From the IMG/VR virus record IMGVR_UViG_3300037264_003623, positions 45,084-109,083 of that record: a stretch of 64,000 nt of DNA; one strand, 5' to 3'. Shown here in pieces: positions 53,553 through 63,004 of this stretch (positions are counted from its first letter, which is position 1; every line of letters starts with the position of its first letter). The position numbers and the translations under genes are program-made. Below the pieces are notes generated by a model. That model saw nothing but the letters and a program-made list of their open reading frames with translations. It searched no databases and had not been told where the DNA came from. This DNA comes from a virus.

Positions 53553-54316
53553 TGATGTACTTGAAGCTCAGGTACATGGGGACGGGGCAGTACCCTCTTG
53601 TGGATGTGGGGGTCTTCATCGACCCCGATCCCGGATCGGACTTTCCCGATGTGGCGCTCATGCGTCAGCTCGCGGAGTCGGCGGCGCTCCGGGCGCTCGT
53701 TCTGGCCGGGACCGTGGAAGTTGACGCGGGGGCGGGGTGGCTGACGGCGGCAAACGGGCTGAAGCATCTGGAACTGATTCACCTGATGGCGGGAAACGAC
53801 ACAGCCCCGCAGTTCACGCACATCGAGGGGCAGATCACCGACTACCAACACGGGGCTCGCGGGGCCGGTACGTTGCATCCCGATGCTACCCCGAGCGTTG
53901 CCGGTTTCATGAGTCCGACCGACAAGGGGAAGCTGGATGGGATTGGGAACGGGGGGATGCCGCGCACCGTCTTCACCTTCGGCGACCAGTCCGGGTCGGG
54001 GATCACCAAGACGGGGACGGGGTATGCCGCGAGGCGCTACTTCCGCTTCCCAGGGACTACTGCCATCGGCAGGACGACCGGGTTCTCCTGCTACATCATC
54101 GCTTTCAGGACATCCGGGACAAACTCCTGCTCGGTCAGGCTCTACAACGAGACGAACGGGCAGGTGATCGCGGAGCAGACCGGGATCGTTGCCGTCACGC
54201 GCACGATCTACACGCCGACAGTGTCGAACCTCCCGGCTGGGCAGGCTCTTTTCAGGATTGACCTGGATGGCGGCTCTGGATCAGCCGTGAACTGCGACCA
54301 CTTGGAGATCAATTAG
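53552..54316 (+). CDS. Tail-fibre-like protein, second
   Basis: A 254-residue protein with one copy of the repeat (DYQHGARGAGTLH, AGFMSPTDKGKLD) in the middle and a distinct beta-rich C-terminal domain. Shares the module with the preceding gene, so the two may be alternative or paired fibres. Confidence 0.75.
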   Translation: MMYLKLRYMGTGQYPLVDVGVFIDPDPGSDFPDVALMRQLAESAALRALVLAGTVEVDAGAGWLTAANGLKHLELIHLMAGNDTAPQFTHIEGQITDYQHGARGAGTLHPDATPSVAGFMSPTDKGKLDGIGNGGMPRTVFTFGDQSGSGITKTGTGYAARRYFRFPGTTAIGRTTGFSCYIIAFRTSGTNSCSVRLYNETNGQVIAEQTGIVAVTRTIYTPTVSNLPAGQALFRIDLDGGSGSAVNCDHLEIN

Positions 54317-55135
54317 ATGGCCTCGACCTACAACAAGTACGCCTTGTGGTGTGATACCTGCGGGGCCACGCGGTACACGGACTACCGCAATGAGGAGGAA
54401 GGGGAGCCCACGGTCTGCCCCTTCAACGCCGCGCATACGAACATTCGGGACATCACCATCGTGGACACGTTCTCCACCGACCCCATGTCCGTCAAGATCG
54501 AGGACACGGAGGACATTGATCCCGCCAAGGCCAGGTCGAAAGTCAAGGGGGTCAACTTCGACGCCGTGCCCCAGGCTTGGACTAAGCACGGCGTTTCTTT
54601 CCCCTACAAGACAAACATCCTCTGCGGGAAGGGGTACGGTGGCTTCTGCGAAGACGGCGACAAGGTGGAGTTCTCCGTCGAGCCCCAGCAGATTGGTGCG
54701 GTCATGGCTCCCGCCGCCCAGGGCGCGACCGTGATCAACGCATTCCTTCCGCCTGAGGCGTGGGCCGTTCTTCTCCGGGGCATGTGGCTTCAGTTCGCCA
54801 GGAACCCCGGCCAGAACCCGGTGCCCGACTCCCAGCACCCCGGTGATGACGAGTACGAGATCGGGGACTTCGACGAGGTGGCGGAGACGATCACTCTCCG
54901 GACGGGGCTGGCGACGGCCCTCGCCGGAGGGGATGCCGTGTTCATGGTCGTGAAGTACGGCGAGGAGATTGAGCTCCAGAACAAGGAACTGGTGGACGTT
55001 GGGGCCGACGCCGCCGGTTCCGCCTCGCTCCCCGCGAACACGGTCTTCAACGTCTGGTACTACAACGCAGGAACGGCCCAGAAGAGGGTGCGGTTCCGCC
55101 TCTCCTTCAAGTACGGTCCCCCGAAGTCCCCGTAG
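54317..55135 (+). CDS. Hypothetical virion protein with N-terminal zinc ribbon
   Basis: A 272-residue protein. CDTCG and CPFNAAH in the first 40 residues form a zinc ribbon; the rest is beta-rich. Follows the fibre genes without a gap. Confidence 0.68.
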   Translation: MASTYNKYALWCDTCGATRYTDYRNEEEGEPTVCPFNAAHTNIRDITIVDTFSTDPMSVKIEDTEDIDPAKARSKVKGVNFDAVPQAWTKHGVSFPYKTNILCGKGYGGFCEDGDKVEFSVEPQQIGAVMAPAAQGATVINAFLPPEAWAVLLRGMWLQFARNPGQNPVPDSQHPGDDEYEIGDFDEVAETITLRTGLATALAGGDAVFMVVKYGEEIELQNKELVDVGADAAGSASLPANTVFNVWYYNAGTAQKRVRFRLSFKYGPPKSP

Positions 55136-55193
55136 GAGTATGTTCCCAACGAATCCACCCAGGGGGTAGAATGAGGCAAGACCCGGAGGATCT

Positions 55194-55517
55194 ATGGCCG
55201 CGAACGAGGGGACGATGAGAATGACGCGGGAGGACATCCTTCGGGAGCTCCATCGGATTCACCGTCTCTTCAACGCATGGGTGGAGATGAACGGAAATGG
55301 GAACGGACGACATCCTGAAGCAGATCTTGGAGGCGTTGAAGCGGCTGGAGCGGGGCCTTCCCCCGGACGAGCCCCCTCGCTCTGCTTCTTCACGACCACC
55401 GGACCCAAGGGCGACAGAGCAATTCCCAAGGGTGGAGCTGGCGATCAAGGACGCAATCGAGAAACACTCGGACAAGTGCCTCGGGGCGACGAAAGAAAGG
55501 ATTACAGAGAAGACTGA
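55194..55517 (+). CDS. Short helical protein with uncertain 3' end
   Basis: ATG 55194 has GGAGG in front. The first 35 residues (MTREDILRELHRIHRLFNAW) look real; the rest overlaps the next gene in another frame and is G/P-rich shadow. A -1 shift near 55290 would fuse it to the next gene into one coiled-coil protein. Confidence 0.45.
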   Translation: MAANEGTMRMTREDILRELHRIHRLFNAWVEMNGNGNGRHPEADLGGVEAAGAGPSPGRAPSLCFFTTTGPKGDRAIPKGGAGDQGRNRETLGQVPRGDERKDYRED

Positions 55518-55863
55518 TCCCCTGGAGGTCAGGATTGAGAAGCTGGAGACCGACCTGAAGGACGCGCTCAAGGACTTGAAGGGGCGCATTCTTACGGCCA
55601 AGGAAGACGCGGCGAAAACGGCTGCGGGGCCGGTGATTTCGTTGGAGGAGAAGGTCAGGCTCGTCATGGAAAGCCTGAAAGGAGTTCAGGGCGAGCCGGG
55701 CCTGGAGGAGATGGTCAGAGACTTGGGGCAATGGGTGGAAACCGAGGAGCAGACCAGGCGGGATGTTGCGGAGAAGTCCAAGTTCAACCTGACGACCTTC
55801 CTTGAGATCATCGGCATCCTGACGGGAATTGGTCTCGGACTTGCAGGCATTTTCTTGAAGTAG
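55297..55863 (+). CDS. Coiled-coil protein with C-terminal membrane helix
   Basis: A 188-residue protein: DDILKQILEALKRLE, a long charged coiled coil, and a final hydrophobic FLEIIGILTGIGLGLAGIFLK. One membrane helix at the very end is compatible with a holin or spanin-like lysis factor, or a tail-anchored protein. Not proven. Confidence 0.7.
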   Translation: MGTDDILKQILEALKRLERGLPPDEPPRSASSRPPDPRATEQFPRVELAIKDAIEKHSDKCLGATKERITEKTDPLEVRIEKLETDLKDALKDLKGRILTAKEDAAKTAAGPVISLEEKVRLVMESLKGVQGEPGLEEMVRDLGQWVETEEQTRRDVAEKSKFNLTTFLEIIGILTGIGLGLAGIFLK

Positions 55864-55870
55864 GTGAAGC

Positions 55871-56500
55871 ATGGCTGGAGTGGATCCCGCTTTTGTCGGC
55901 AGCGTCTTCAACAGCTTGCCCCTCGACCGAATGATCACCATCCCGCTCATGGCGATGGTGCAGGCCCAGGTCCAGGCGAGCAAGGCCTACGTGGACTTCC
56001 TCCTGGCCGTCTGCATCAAGGACGGGAAGGCCATCGCGGTCCAGTTCGACTACGACGAGACCCTGACGGACTCCGAGGGGAATATCACTGGTGTCATGAA
56101 GCGGACGATCCGGGTCCCGCTCATGGCCGCGGTGGTCCACCCCTGCATCTGCATCGAGGAAGGCACCATCGACTTCGAGTTGACGGTCTCCCAGGCGGAG
56201 GAGGAGAAGACGGCGACGGAGGGGGCCGCGACCTTGGAGGCCAGCATCGGCTGGGGGCCGTTCAAGGTGAGCGTCCACGGGTCGCTCTCCCACAAGAGCG
56301 AACAGACCAGGAAGACCGATACGAGGGCGAAGTACAGCATCCACATCACGGCCAAGCGGCAACCCGCGCCGGAGGGTCTCCAGAGGATCATCGACCATCT
56401 GGTTGACGCGGCCACGAGGCCGGGGACCCTGCCCGCGAACGCGGAGCCCCATAAGCCCGAAACCCTTGTGAACGAGATTCCACCACCGAAGCAACCTTGA
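55871..56500 (+). CDS. DUF2589 family protein
   Basis: A 209-residue protein. LPLDRMITIPLMAMVQAQVQ, YVDFLLAV, RVPLMAAVVHPCICIEEGTI match the DUF2589 pattern; the second half is a beta-rich HS-like part (YSIHITAKRQP). The family is seen in bacteria and some phages without known role. Pairs with the gene at 56659. Confidence 0.78.
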   Translation: MAGVDPAFVGSVFNSLPLDRMITIPLMAMVQAQVQASKAYVDFLLAVCIKDGKAIAVQFDYDETLTDSEGNITGVMKRTIRVPLMAAVVHPCICIEEGTIDFELTVSQAEEEKTATEGAATLEASIGWGPFKVSVHGSLSHKSEQTRKTDTRAKYSIHITAKRQPAPEGLQRIIDHLVDAATRPGTLPANAEPHKPETLVNEIPPPKQP

Positions 56501-56514
56501 CTCCCGGGGTGGGT

Positions 56515-56655
56515 ATGGATCCCGGCAGTAATCCGAGATGCAGGGATTGCGGAAAAGAGTTGCTGCCGGGGGAGGCACGGTATCTGGCAAATGGCGAGGG
56601 GCGCGGGGGTCCTTTTTGCGTAAAATGCCACGATAAGAGAAAGAAGAAAGTGTGA
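56515..56655 (+). CDS. 46-residue zinc-ribbon protein
   Basis: Starts MDPGSNPRCRDCGKELL and ends CVKCHDKRKKKV: CxxC...CxxC with basic tail. Sits between the two DUF2589-type genes. Confidence 0.62.
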   Translation: MDPGSNPRCRDCGKELLPGEARYLANGEGRGGPFCVKCHDKRKKKV

Positions 56656-56658
56656 ACC

Positions 56659-57177
56659 TTGGGCTGGTTGAAGGAATGGTGGGAAGGCAAGCCGGTCAGC
56701 AAGCATGCCTTGACCGACATCACGCGGGGGATGCAGCACGCCGCGAGCACCACGACGGCGATGCTTGGCGAGCAGTTCCTTCATCTCATCAACCAGTACT
56801 TCGACAAGGAGAAGGACGGCACCCTCCGGGCGAAGATGGTCCGGGTTGAGCTCAGCCCGGGCAACATGGTCAACGTCCCCCTGATTTCCCTCGTCCAGCC
56901 CAGCGCCATCGTCCTCAAGAAGCTTCGGATTCGGATGTCGATCCGCATTGAGGAGGCGGAGATCAAGGCTGCCCAGAAGGAGCTGATGGGCAACTCTGAG
57001 GCGACCAGGCTCTCGTTCAAGGTGAGCATGTCCCCCAGGACTGGCATCCTCGGGCGCAGGTCGGACGTGACGGACATCGAGATGGTCTTCGAGGGGACGG
57101 ACGCCCCCGAGGGGATCATGCGGCTGATCGAGCAGCACACGAACCAGATCGAGCCCCGCAAGGAGGAGAAGAAGTGA
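56659..57177 (+). CDS. DUF2589-partner-like protein
   Basis: A 172-residue protein from TTG 56659 (weak site). VNVPLISLVQPSAIVLKKLRI is the same VPL...I...P..I core as in DUF2589, here with an N-terminal helix HAASTTTAMLGEQFLHLI. The two proteins probably assemble together. Confidence 0.7.
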   Translation: MGWLKEWWEGKPVSKHALTDITRGMQHAASTTTAMLGEQFLHLINQYFDKEKDGTLRAKMVRVELSPGNMVNVPLISLVQPSAIVLKKLRIRMSIRIEEAEIKAAQKELMGNSEATRLSFKVSMSPRTGILGRRSDVTDIEMVFEGTDAPEGIMRLIEQHTNQIEPRKEEKK

Positions 57178-57761
57178 AAATCCGACTCGTGTTCGCCAGG
57201 AAGGATGACTCGATCATCTCCAGGGCGATCTGCTGGTTCAGCCAGCGGAAGAGTGAGCCCGAGCGGAGATGCTCCCATGTCATGGTGAAGTTCCAGCCGG
57301 GAGGGGTCTACGAGCAGGATTGGGCCTGTTTCGAGGCGATGGAACGGGGGGTGTGGGCGAGCCCCTACGACGTGGCCCTGGGGAAACAAACCGTGGTGGC
57401 GGAGTTCGAGGCCGTGGTCTCGGACGAGGCCGCCTACAAGACCATGAGGGTCGCCCTCAACCGCTACCTGTCGTGGTACTACGATTTCTACGGGATCGGG
57501 CTCTGGGCCATCTGGATCCTGGCGAAGAAGTGGTTCTGGACACCTCTTCATTGGCTGGGGGTCACCTTCCGTCCAGGGAAGGCGCACAAGGCCCTGTTCT
57601 GCTCCGGGCTCGCTCTCCAGGTGGTGCAGATCATGGAGCAGATGGACCCGTTCGCGGACCTCGGGATGAAGGACTTGACGGCCAGAACGTCCACCCCTCA
57701 GAACGAGATCGACATCTGCTTCGACCATACGAAGGGATGGAAGAAGATCGGGGAACCTTGA
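57174..57761 (+). CDS. Permuted papain-like (YiiX-type) amidase/peptidase
   Basis: A 195-residue protein from GTG 57174. CSHVMVKF (catalytic His type) precedes LFCSGLALQVV (catalytic Cys type); His before Cys is the permuted NlpC/P60 order. Such enzymes cut peptide or ester bonds, often in cell walls. The middle has a hydrophobic aromatic part (WYYDFYGIGLWAIWIL). It could be a virion lysin or processing enzyme. Confidence 0.7.
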   Translation: MKIRLVFARKDDSIISRAICWFSQRKSEPERRCSHVMVKFQPGGVYEQDWACFEAMERGVWASPYDVALGKQTVVAEFEAVVSDEAAYKTMRVALNRYLSWYYDFYGIGLWAIWILAKKWFWTPLHWLGVTFRPGKAHKALFCSGLALQVVQIMEQMDPFADLGMKDLTARTSTPQNEIDICFDHTKGWKKIGEP

Positions 57762-57811
57762 CGCAAGCCCCGATGGGGGATACGTTAGGATTGTCTTTTG
57801 GGGAGTAGCCG

Positions 57812-58165
57812 ATGGGAGCTTCCGAAGGAACCTACCAGCCGGAACGCGGCTACAAGAATGGGGCGGGGGATTTCATTCTCGAAGCCGGGGCGCGATATCA
57901 CCCTTTCCGCCTCACCACGGTCCTCTGGCAGCGCAAGAACGTCAACGCCGTGGACATCCATCTGGAGATGCTCGACGGCGACAAGGTGTTCACCATCGAC
58001 GAGTATCTCACCTGCACGGACAAGCACTATTCCTGGCCGAACGAGGATAGCCCATGTCCTCTCGCTCTCGTGCCTTCGCAGAGGGTTAGGCTCCGAGTGA
58101 CCGGGGCCAATGCGACGGAGGAGCAGTCGGCGGTGGTCGTATGGGCGGAGCTGGGCGCGGTGTAG
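57812..58165 (+). CDS. Hypothetical virion protein
   Basis: A 117-residue beta-rich protein with GGGGAGTAG before ATG 57812. No domain recognised; immediately upstream of the portal. Confidence 0.66.
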   Translation: MGASEGTYQPERGYKNGAGDFILEAGARYHPFRLTTVLWQRKNVNAVDIHLEMLDGDKVFTIDEYLTCTDKHYSWPNEDSPCPLALVPSQRVRLRVTGANATEEQSAVVVWAELGAV

Positions 58166-58184
58166 ACCCGGCTTGGGGGATTGC

Positions 58185-61100
58185 ATGGACGGCGACGGGA
58201 TCAGAGAAACGCTCGGGGAGGCGCTCATAGGCAAGGATGTTGGCCCCGATGCAATGGAGAACCTAGTGAAAGTTCTCCTGGTGGGCGGGGATGTCGAGGG
58301 GCAGAGTCCTCGGAAGAAGAAGAACAACGAGGAGCCGGAAGCGCCGCCCGCCACGAAACAGCTCGACGATTTTCAACAGATCGTCGGGGAGTTCGTCCCA
58401 CCCGCCTTCAACCCCGGTATATGGGCACAGACGCTCAAGGTCAACACTCGCCTCGCCAGGTGTATCCGGTCGTTCGCGAGGAACACCGTCGGCCTTGGGT
58501 GGAGCATCGAACCCATCCACCCGGTCACGGAGGAAATTCCGAAGCCGATCCGCGATCTCATCACGAAGCAGACCGAGGCGCTCCGGGAGTTCTTCAACCA
58601 CCCGAACCCGACGATACCGATGACCGAGATCTTCTACCTGGAGAAGGTGGATGAGGAGGCCACGGGCAACGGGTACATCGAGGTGGTGCGGAACAACTCG
58701 GGGAAGATCTCGAAGATGTTCCACGTCCCTTCCATCACAGTCCGGAGGAGGATCATCCGGGAGGAAGGGAAACCGGTGGTGTCGGGGTTCGTGCAGATCC
58801 GTGGGAGCCAGAAGAGATACTTCAAGGACTTTGGCGACAAGCGGGTGATGGATGCCTTCAATGGGAAGTACCATGACGGGAAGGAGCCGCTTTCGGCCGA
58901 TCATCGCGCCACCGAGATCCTCCATTTCCTGGTCTACGACCCGGGGAGCTCCTACTACGGGGCCCCGAGGTACATCCCGGCGGCGACCGCCATCGCGGGC
59001 AACCGTCAGGCCGCCATCCGCAACGTGAACTTCTTCGAGAATGACGCCGTCCCGCGCATGGCGCTCCTCATCTCCGGTGGGAAGCTCACCGGGGACTCCG
59101 TGCAGCAGATCGAGGACTTCGTTCGGGCCAAGGGCCGCGGCGTCGAGAACGCGCACAGGGTGATGATCGTCCAGGTGGAGCCGATCAAGGTCGGGTTCCA
59201 GCAGCAGAACAAGGTCATGGTGGACCTGAAGCCGCTGACCGTGGGCGTGACTGAGGACGCCAGCTTCTCCCAGTATCGGGAGGCGAACGACGAGGAGGTC
59301 CGCGAGATATTCGGGCTGGGCCAGATCTTCTTCAAGGCGGAGGGCGCGAACCGGGCGAACGCGCAGGTCTGTCTCGCGGGGCATGTCTCTATCCCCCTCC
59401 TCGATGGACGGGTTATCACGATGAGGGATCTCACCCGGGAATTCGCGGACGGGAGGAGGTTCGCCGTCTATTCCCTGGACCATGCGGGGAATGTCGTCTG
59501 CGGATGGGCTCACCATCCGAGGAAGACCAAAACCGACCAGACCTATGATGTCATTCTCGACTCGGGGCAGGCCGTCAGGGCCAACGCGAGTCATCCGTTC
59601 ATGCTCCGGGATGGGACGTATTGCCCCGTGGGCAACCTCAGGCCAGGGATGAGCCTGATGCCCTGGTATGTCCGGATGGGGTTCAAGAACGCCTTGAGCG
59701 TCGATGCGAGCACTTACGGATACTGGGAGATCTACAACCCTGCATCGGACAGATGGGATCTTGTGCATCGGAGGATCCTTGCGGGCGAGGGCGTGGACCT
59801 TCGCGGGATGTCGGTCCATCATCGAGACGGGAACCCGTTGAACAACGACTTGTCGAATCTGGACGCGCTAACGTGCTCGGAACATATCCGTCTGCACAAG
59901 GGCGGGAGGCGTGGTGAGTACTTCGGTTCGGATCACCCAGGGTTCAAGCACTTCGATTTCGATGAGGTGGTGAGGGTCGCGGCCACCTGCGGGGGTCGTC
60001 CGACGCTCCTGAGGCGACTGGAGATCGGCTCTTCGGCGCTCTACCGGGTCCTCAAGGAGCATGGACTGACCTATGAGGAGTTCCGATGGAAGCACATGGG
60101 GCCGAAGAATCGCCCTCCAGGGGGGAGGTCTCACACAAGGTTCCGGAAGGACGCGAGTTTTGAGCATCTCGCGGAGAAGGCACCGGGTTGCCGGTATCGG
60201 AGGGATTTGATCTCGGCCACGGGGTACTCCGCGAACCTCATCCTCCGTCTCATGAGGGAGCACGGGTACGACTACGCGAGATTCCGTGCGGAGTTCATGG
60301 GCATGAAAGCCCCCGTGATGAATCATCGTGTGGTGGCCGTGGTCCCCGCCGGGATCGAGGATGTGTTCGACCTCACGGTGGACCGGTATGAGAACTTCGC
60401 CGTGGCGGCGGGGGTGTTCGTCCACAATTCTCGCGAGATCACCAACGAGCAGGAGCTTGAGCCCGATCGCCTCTCGAAGGAGTACGTCATCAACCAGACC
60501 ATCGTGGAGGACATCCTCTTCCAGCAGATGGGCGTGACAGGCGATGAGTCTCCCGAGGAGGTCGAGGAGTTCCACAAGAACATCCACGTCCGGTTTCGGT
60601 TCGCCAGGCTTACGCTGACCGATCCGCTCGACGAGGCGCGGATGAACCAGATGTACGCCTCGCTCGGGGCAATCACCCCGAACGAACTCCGCGAGAGCCT
60701 CGGCAAGCCGCCGTTCCCGAAGGACTACTACTTCGCCGACAAGCCTTTGGCGATCGCGATGGCCGAGCTCACGGCAGGGCTCGCGCTTGCCATCGCCCAG
60801 AAGGACGAGGAGAAGATGCCGCAGGTCGCCGCCCCCGGTGCGCCTCCAGGGGTGGGGGTTCCAGGGGAAGAAGGCGTACCGCCGGAAGGGGTGCCTGCCG
60901 AGGAGGAACCTGAGGAAGAGGAAGCCCCGCCTGACGAGATGAATGGGCGGGAGCCGAAGGGCGTCGCTGGGATGCCTCCCATCCCTGGGGCACCGGGGGC
61001 GACACCGATCCCGGGGCTTCAGGTCATGCCGAAACCCGGTGGAGTCAAGAAGCCTTTGAGGAAACCCAGGCCCCCGAAACCAACACAGGGTATTGCATCT

Positions 61101-61250
61101 CTCCACGGGGTGCCGGTATCATCGAGGAAGACGATGGTTCCGAACCCACAGGCGTTCGGGATTCTTTCGGAGCTCATGAGCGACATCAGGAAGTTCGCCC
61201 TCGCGGGGGTGAGCTTTGCAAAGGGGGATGGAGATGGACAAGGTCGCTGA
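58185..61250 (+). CDS. Portal protein interrupted by an intein
   Basis: A 1021-residue precursor, about 668 after splicing. ARNTVGLGWSIEPI, EIFYLEKVDEEATGNGYIEV in pieces, MFHVPSITVRRR, GSSYYGAPRYIPA and REIFGLGQIFFKA are portal hallmarks (PBSX/SPP1-like rather than HK97). It forms the dodecameric entry ring that TerL docks to. The intein cuts just after NRANAQV. The C terminus has a proline/glutamate-rich tail that may extend into the head. It overlaps the protease gene by 17 bases. Confidence 0.9.
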   Translation: MDGDGIRETLGEALIGKDVGPDAMENLVKVLLVGGDVEGQSPRKKKNNEEPEAPPATKQLDDFQQIVGEFVPPAFNPGIWAQTLKVNTRLARCIRSFARNTVGLGWSIEPIHPVTEEIPKPIRDLITKQTEALREFFNHPNPTIPMTEIFYLEKVDEEATGNGYIEVVRNNSGKISKMFHVPSITVRRRIIREEGKPVVSGFVQIRGSQKRYFKDFGDKRVMDAFNGKYHDGKEPLSADHRATEILHFLVYDPGSSYYGAPRYIPAATAIAGNRQAAIRNVNFFENDAVPRMALLISGGKLTGDSVQQIEDFVRAKGRGVENAHRVMIVQVEPIKVGFQQQNKVMVDLKPLTVGVTEDASFSQYREANDEEVREIFGLGQIFFKAEGANRANAQVCLAGHVSIPLLDGRVITMRDLTREFADGRRFAVYSLDHAGNVVCGWAHHPRKTKTDQTYDVILDSGQAVRANASHPFMLRDGTYCPVGNLRPGMSLMPWYVRMGFKNALSVDASTYGYWEIYNPASDRWDLVHRRILAGEGVDLRGMSVHHRDGNPLNNDLSNLDALTCSEHIRLHKGGRRGEYFGSDHPGFKHFDFDEVVRVAATCGGRPTLLRRLEIGSSALYRVLKEHGLTYEEFRWKHMGPKNRPPGGRSHTRFRKDASFEHLAEKAPGCRYRRDLISATGYSANLILRLMREHGYDYARFRAEFMGMKAPVMNHRVVAVVPAGIEDVFDLTVDRYENFAVAAGVFVHNSREITNEQELEPDRLSKEYVINQTIVEDILFQQMGVTGDESPEEVEEFHKNIHVRFRFARLTLTDPLDEARMNQMYASLGAITPNELRESLGKPPFPKDYYFADKPLAIAMAELTAGLALAIAQKDEEKMPQVAAPGAPPGVGVPGEEGVPPEGVPAEEEPEEEEAPPDEMNGREPKGVAGMPPIPGAPGATPIPGLQVMPKPGGVKKPLRKPRPPKPTQGIASLHGVPVSSRKTMVPNPQAFGILSELMSDIRKFALAGVSFAKGDGDGQGR
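59370..60428 (+). mobile_element. Portal intein with HNH endonuclease
   Basis: 353 residues: C-LAGHVSI start, RANASHPFML block B, HNH block MSVHHRDGNPLNNDLSNL with SEHIRLH, and end VFDLTVDRYENFAVAAG with VFVHN and Ser +1. Complete splicing residues. The HNH block is unlike those of the TerL inteins. Confidence 0.9.
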
Positions 61251-62943
61251 TGTCAGCTCGGCCAACGACATCCTGTTCTCCTTCGACGCGGTGTGCGAGA
61301 AGGCGTGGCAGGACGAGAAGGGCAAGATGTTCGTTCGGGCCGTGGCCTCCGACGACCGCCTCGACCTCCAGCGCGACCGCATGAGCGCCAATGCCCTGAA
61401 GAAGATGGCCGACGCCGCCAAGAAGGGCGTCCCCTTCCTGGAAACCCACCGCTCCGTGTTCGAGTTCGGGAAGACCGTGGGCGGAGACGTGGTGGACTTC
61501 GAGGAGGGCGGGAAGAAGGTCCAGAAGTTCGTGGTGGACGTCGAGCTCGACGGTGACTTCCCTCAGGCGAGGAAGCTCTTCAAGGAGGTCGCCGGGAACA
61601 CCTGCAAGCGCCAGCTCTCGATCGGCGGGAAGCTGAACCTCAAGAACAAGGAGGCCGTCCACGTCGAGATGACTCCGACCGGCCTTGCTCGCACGATCAA
61701 CGACCTCGACCTCGATCACATCGCCTCAACCAGGGAGAGCCAGGCGGCCAATCCGCGCACCTCTTTCACCGAGGCGATTTCCAAGGCTCTCGACGATGCG
61801 GAAAAAGGGCTTGCAAAAGAAAAAGGGGATGGTCAGAATGTAACGCAGATGCAGTTCTCGCCTGAGATGCTGGCTGCGTTGAAGAAAGTGATCGAGATAG
61901 CGCAAGTTGGAGGGAAGGACATGAACAAGGCTCCGGAGACACCGGCCACTCCGGCGACGCCCGCCGAGACTCCCACGACTCCCACCGAAACGGCCCCCAC
62001 GACCGAGATCGCCTCGAAGGCTGTGGGAACGCCCCGCAACACCGAGACACCGAAGACCCCGGCGACCCGGCCGGAGCAGACGGCCCTCACGCCCGAGGCC
62101 CCCAAGTTCGGCCAGATCAAGGGCAAGGACGCCGCCTCCGCCTCCGACCTCGCCAACGACATCGCGATCCTGCTCGCCAAGAAGAAGCCCTTCCCCGGCG
62201 CGGCCACTCCCTTCGGGTCCGAGGATTCCAAGGACTCCGAGGACGAGATGACCGACGAGGAGAAGGCGGTCGTCGACTCCCTGTGGGCGACGCGCTTCGT
62301 GCTGGCGAAGCAGGCATCCGGCGCGGAGCTGGGCGCGGGCGAGAAGGCCAAGGCATCCGACATCGTGGGCGCGGGCCCCTACGCTCCGCGCTCCGGCGCG
62401 AAGGGTCTCGCCGCCGGTCCGTTCATCCCGGACAAGGCCCCGAAGGGCGACACGACGGACATGGGGACGAGCGCGGTCACCGACCACCGGAAGAACATCC
62501 AGGTGGGCGGCGAGATCAAGTCGACGGCCCCGACCGCCAAGGACGCTCTCGACCTGACCCTCCGGAACGCCAAGGAGGCCGACAGGCTCCCGCAGGGAGT
62601 CGACCTCGTCTCCTTCGGCAAGACCCTCGGCGAGGAGATCATCTCCAAGAGCGCTGAGATCACCAAGTCCCTCGTGATCGATGCCATCGAGAGGGTGGCC
62701 TCCGATAGCGTCAAGTCCGCCACCGAGATCCAGAAGTCGGTCGCGGGTCTCGGGGATGTGGTCAACGATTCCTCGAAGCGACTCGCCGCGATGGAGTCCC
62801 GGCTCGCCAGGGTGGAGAAGGCCGGGGGCGTGAGCCAGAGCGGACCGAAGGGCAAGGAGGACGCCGCTCCCGAGAGGGCTCGCGGTGGCGTGTGGGGAGG
62901 ACTCTTCAACCGGGCCGCCAAGGACGCGCTGGCCCAGTACTGA
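61234..62943 (+). CDS. Prohead protease fused to scaffold
   Basis: A 569-residue protein; ATG 61234 has AAAGGGGG at a good distance. Residues 15-180 fit the prohead serine protease: VRAVASDDRLDLQRDRMS, FLETHRSVFEFGKTVGG (catalytic His), FVVDVELDGDFPQARKLF, RQLSIGGKL (catalytic Ser), LDHIASTRESQAANP. A threonine/proline-rich linker (about 230-290) leads to an acidic helical scaffold-like part ending in a coiled coil. It should mature the capsid and be cleaved itself. Confidence 0.87.
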   Translation: MDKVADVSSANDILFSFDAVCEKAWQDEKGKMFVRAVASDDRLDLQRDRMSANALKKMADAAKKGVPFLETHRSVFEFGKTVGGDVVDFEEGGKKVQKFVVDVELDGDFPQARKLFKEVAGNTCKRQLSIGGKLNLKNKEAVHVEMTPTGLARTINDLDLDHIASTRESQAANPRTSFTEAISKALDDAEKGLAKEKGDGQNVTQMQFSPEMLAALKKVIEIAQVGGKDMNKAPETPATPATPAETPTTPTETAPTTEIASKAVGTPRNTETPKTPATRPEQTALTPEAPKFGQIKGKDAASASDLANDIAILLAKKKPFPGAATPFGSEDSKDSEDEMTDEEKAVVDSLWATRFVLAKQASGAELGAGEKAKASDIVGAGPYAPRSGAKGLAAGPFIPDKAPKGDTTDMGTSAVTDHRKNIQVGGEIKSTAPTAKDALDLTLRNAKEADRLPQGVDLVSFGKTLGEEIISKSAEITKSLVIDAIERVASDSVKSATEIQKSVAGLGDVVNDSSKRLAAMESRLARVEKAGGVSQSGPKGKEDAAPERARGGVWGGLFNRAAKDALAQY

Positions 62944-63004
62944 GAGTCCGAATCGGAGAGGTCGCCCCGTGCGGGGCATAAGTCGAGAGTAAAGAGGAGG
63001 ATTC

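Noticed and set aside
57758-57787. TTGACG...TACGTT as a late promoter before 57812
   Set aside because: The -35 box is good but the -10 box matches only half of the consensus, and the first base lies in the end of the upstream gene. Not strong enough to list.
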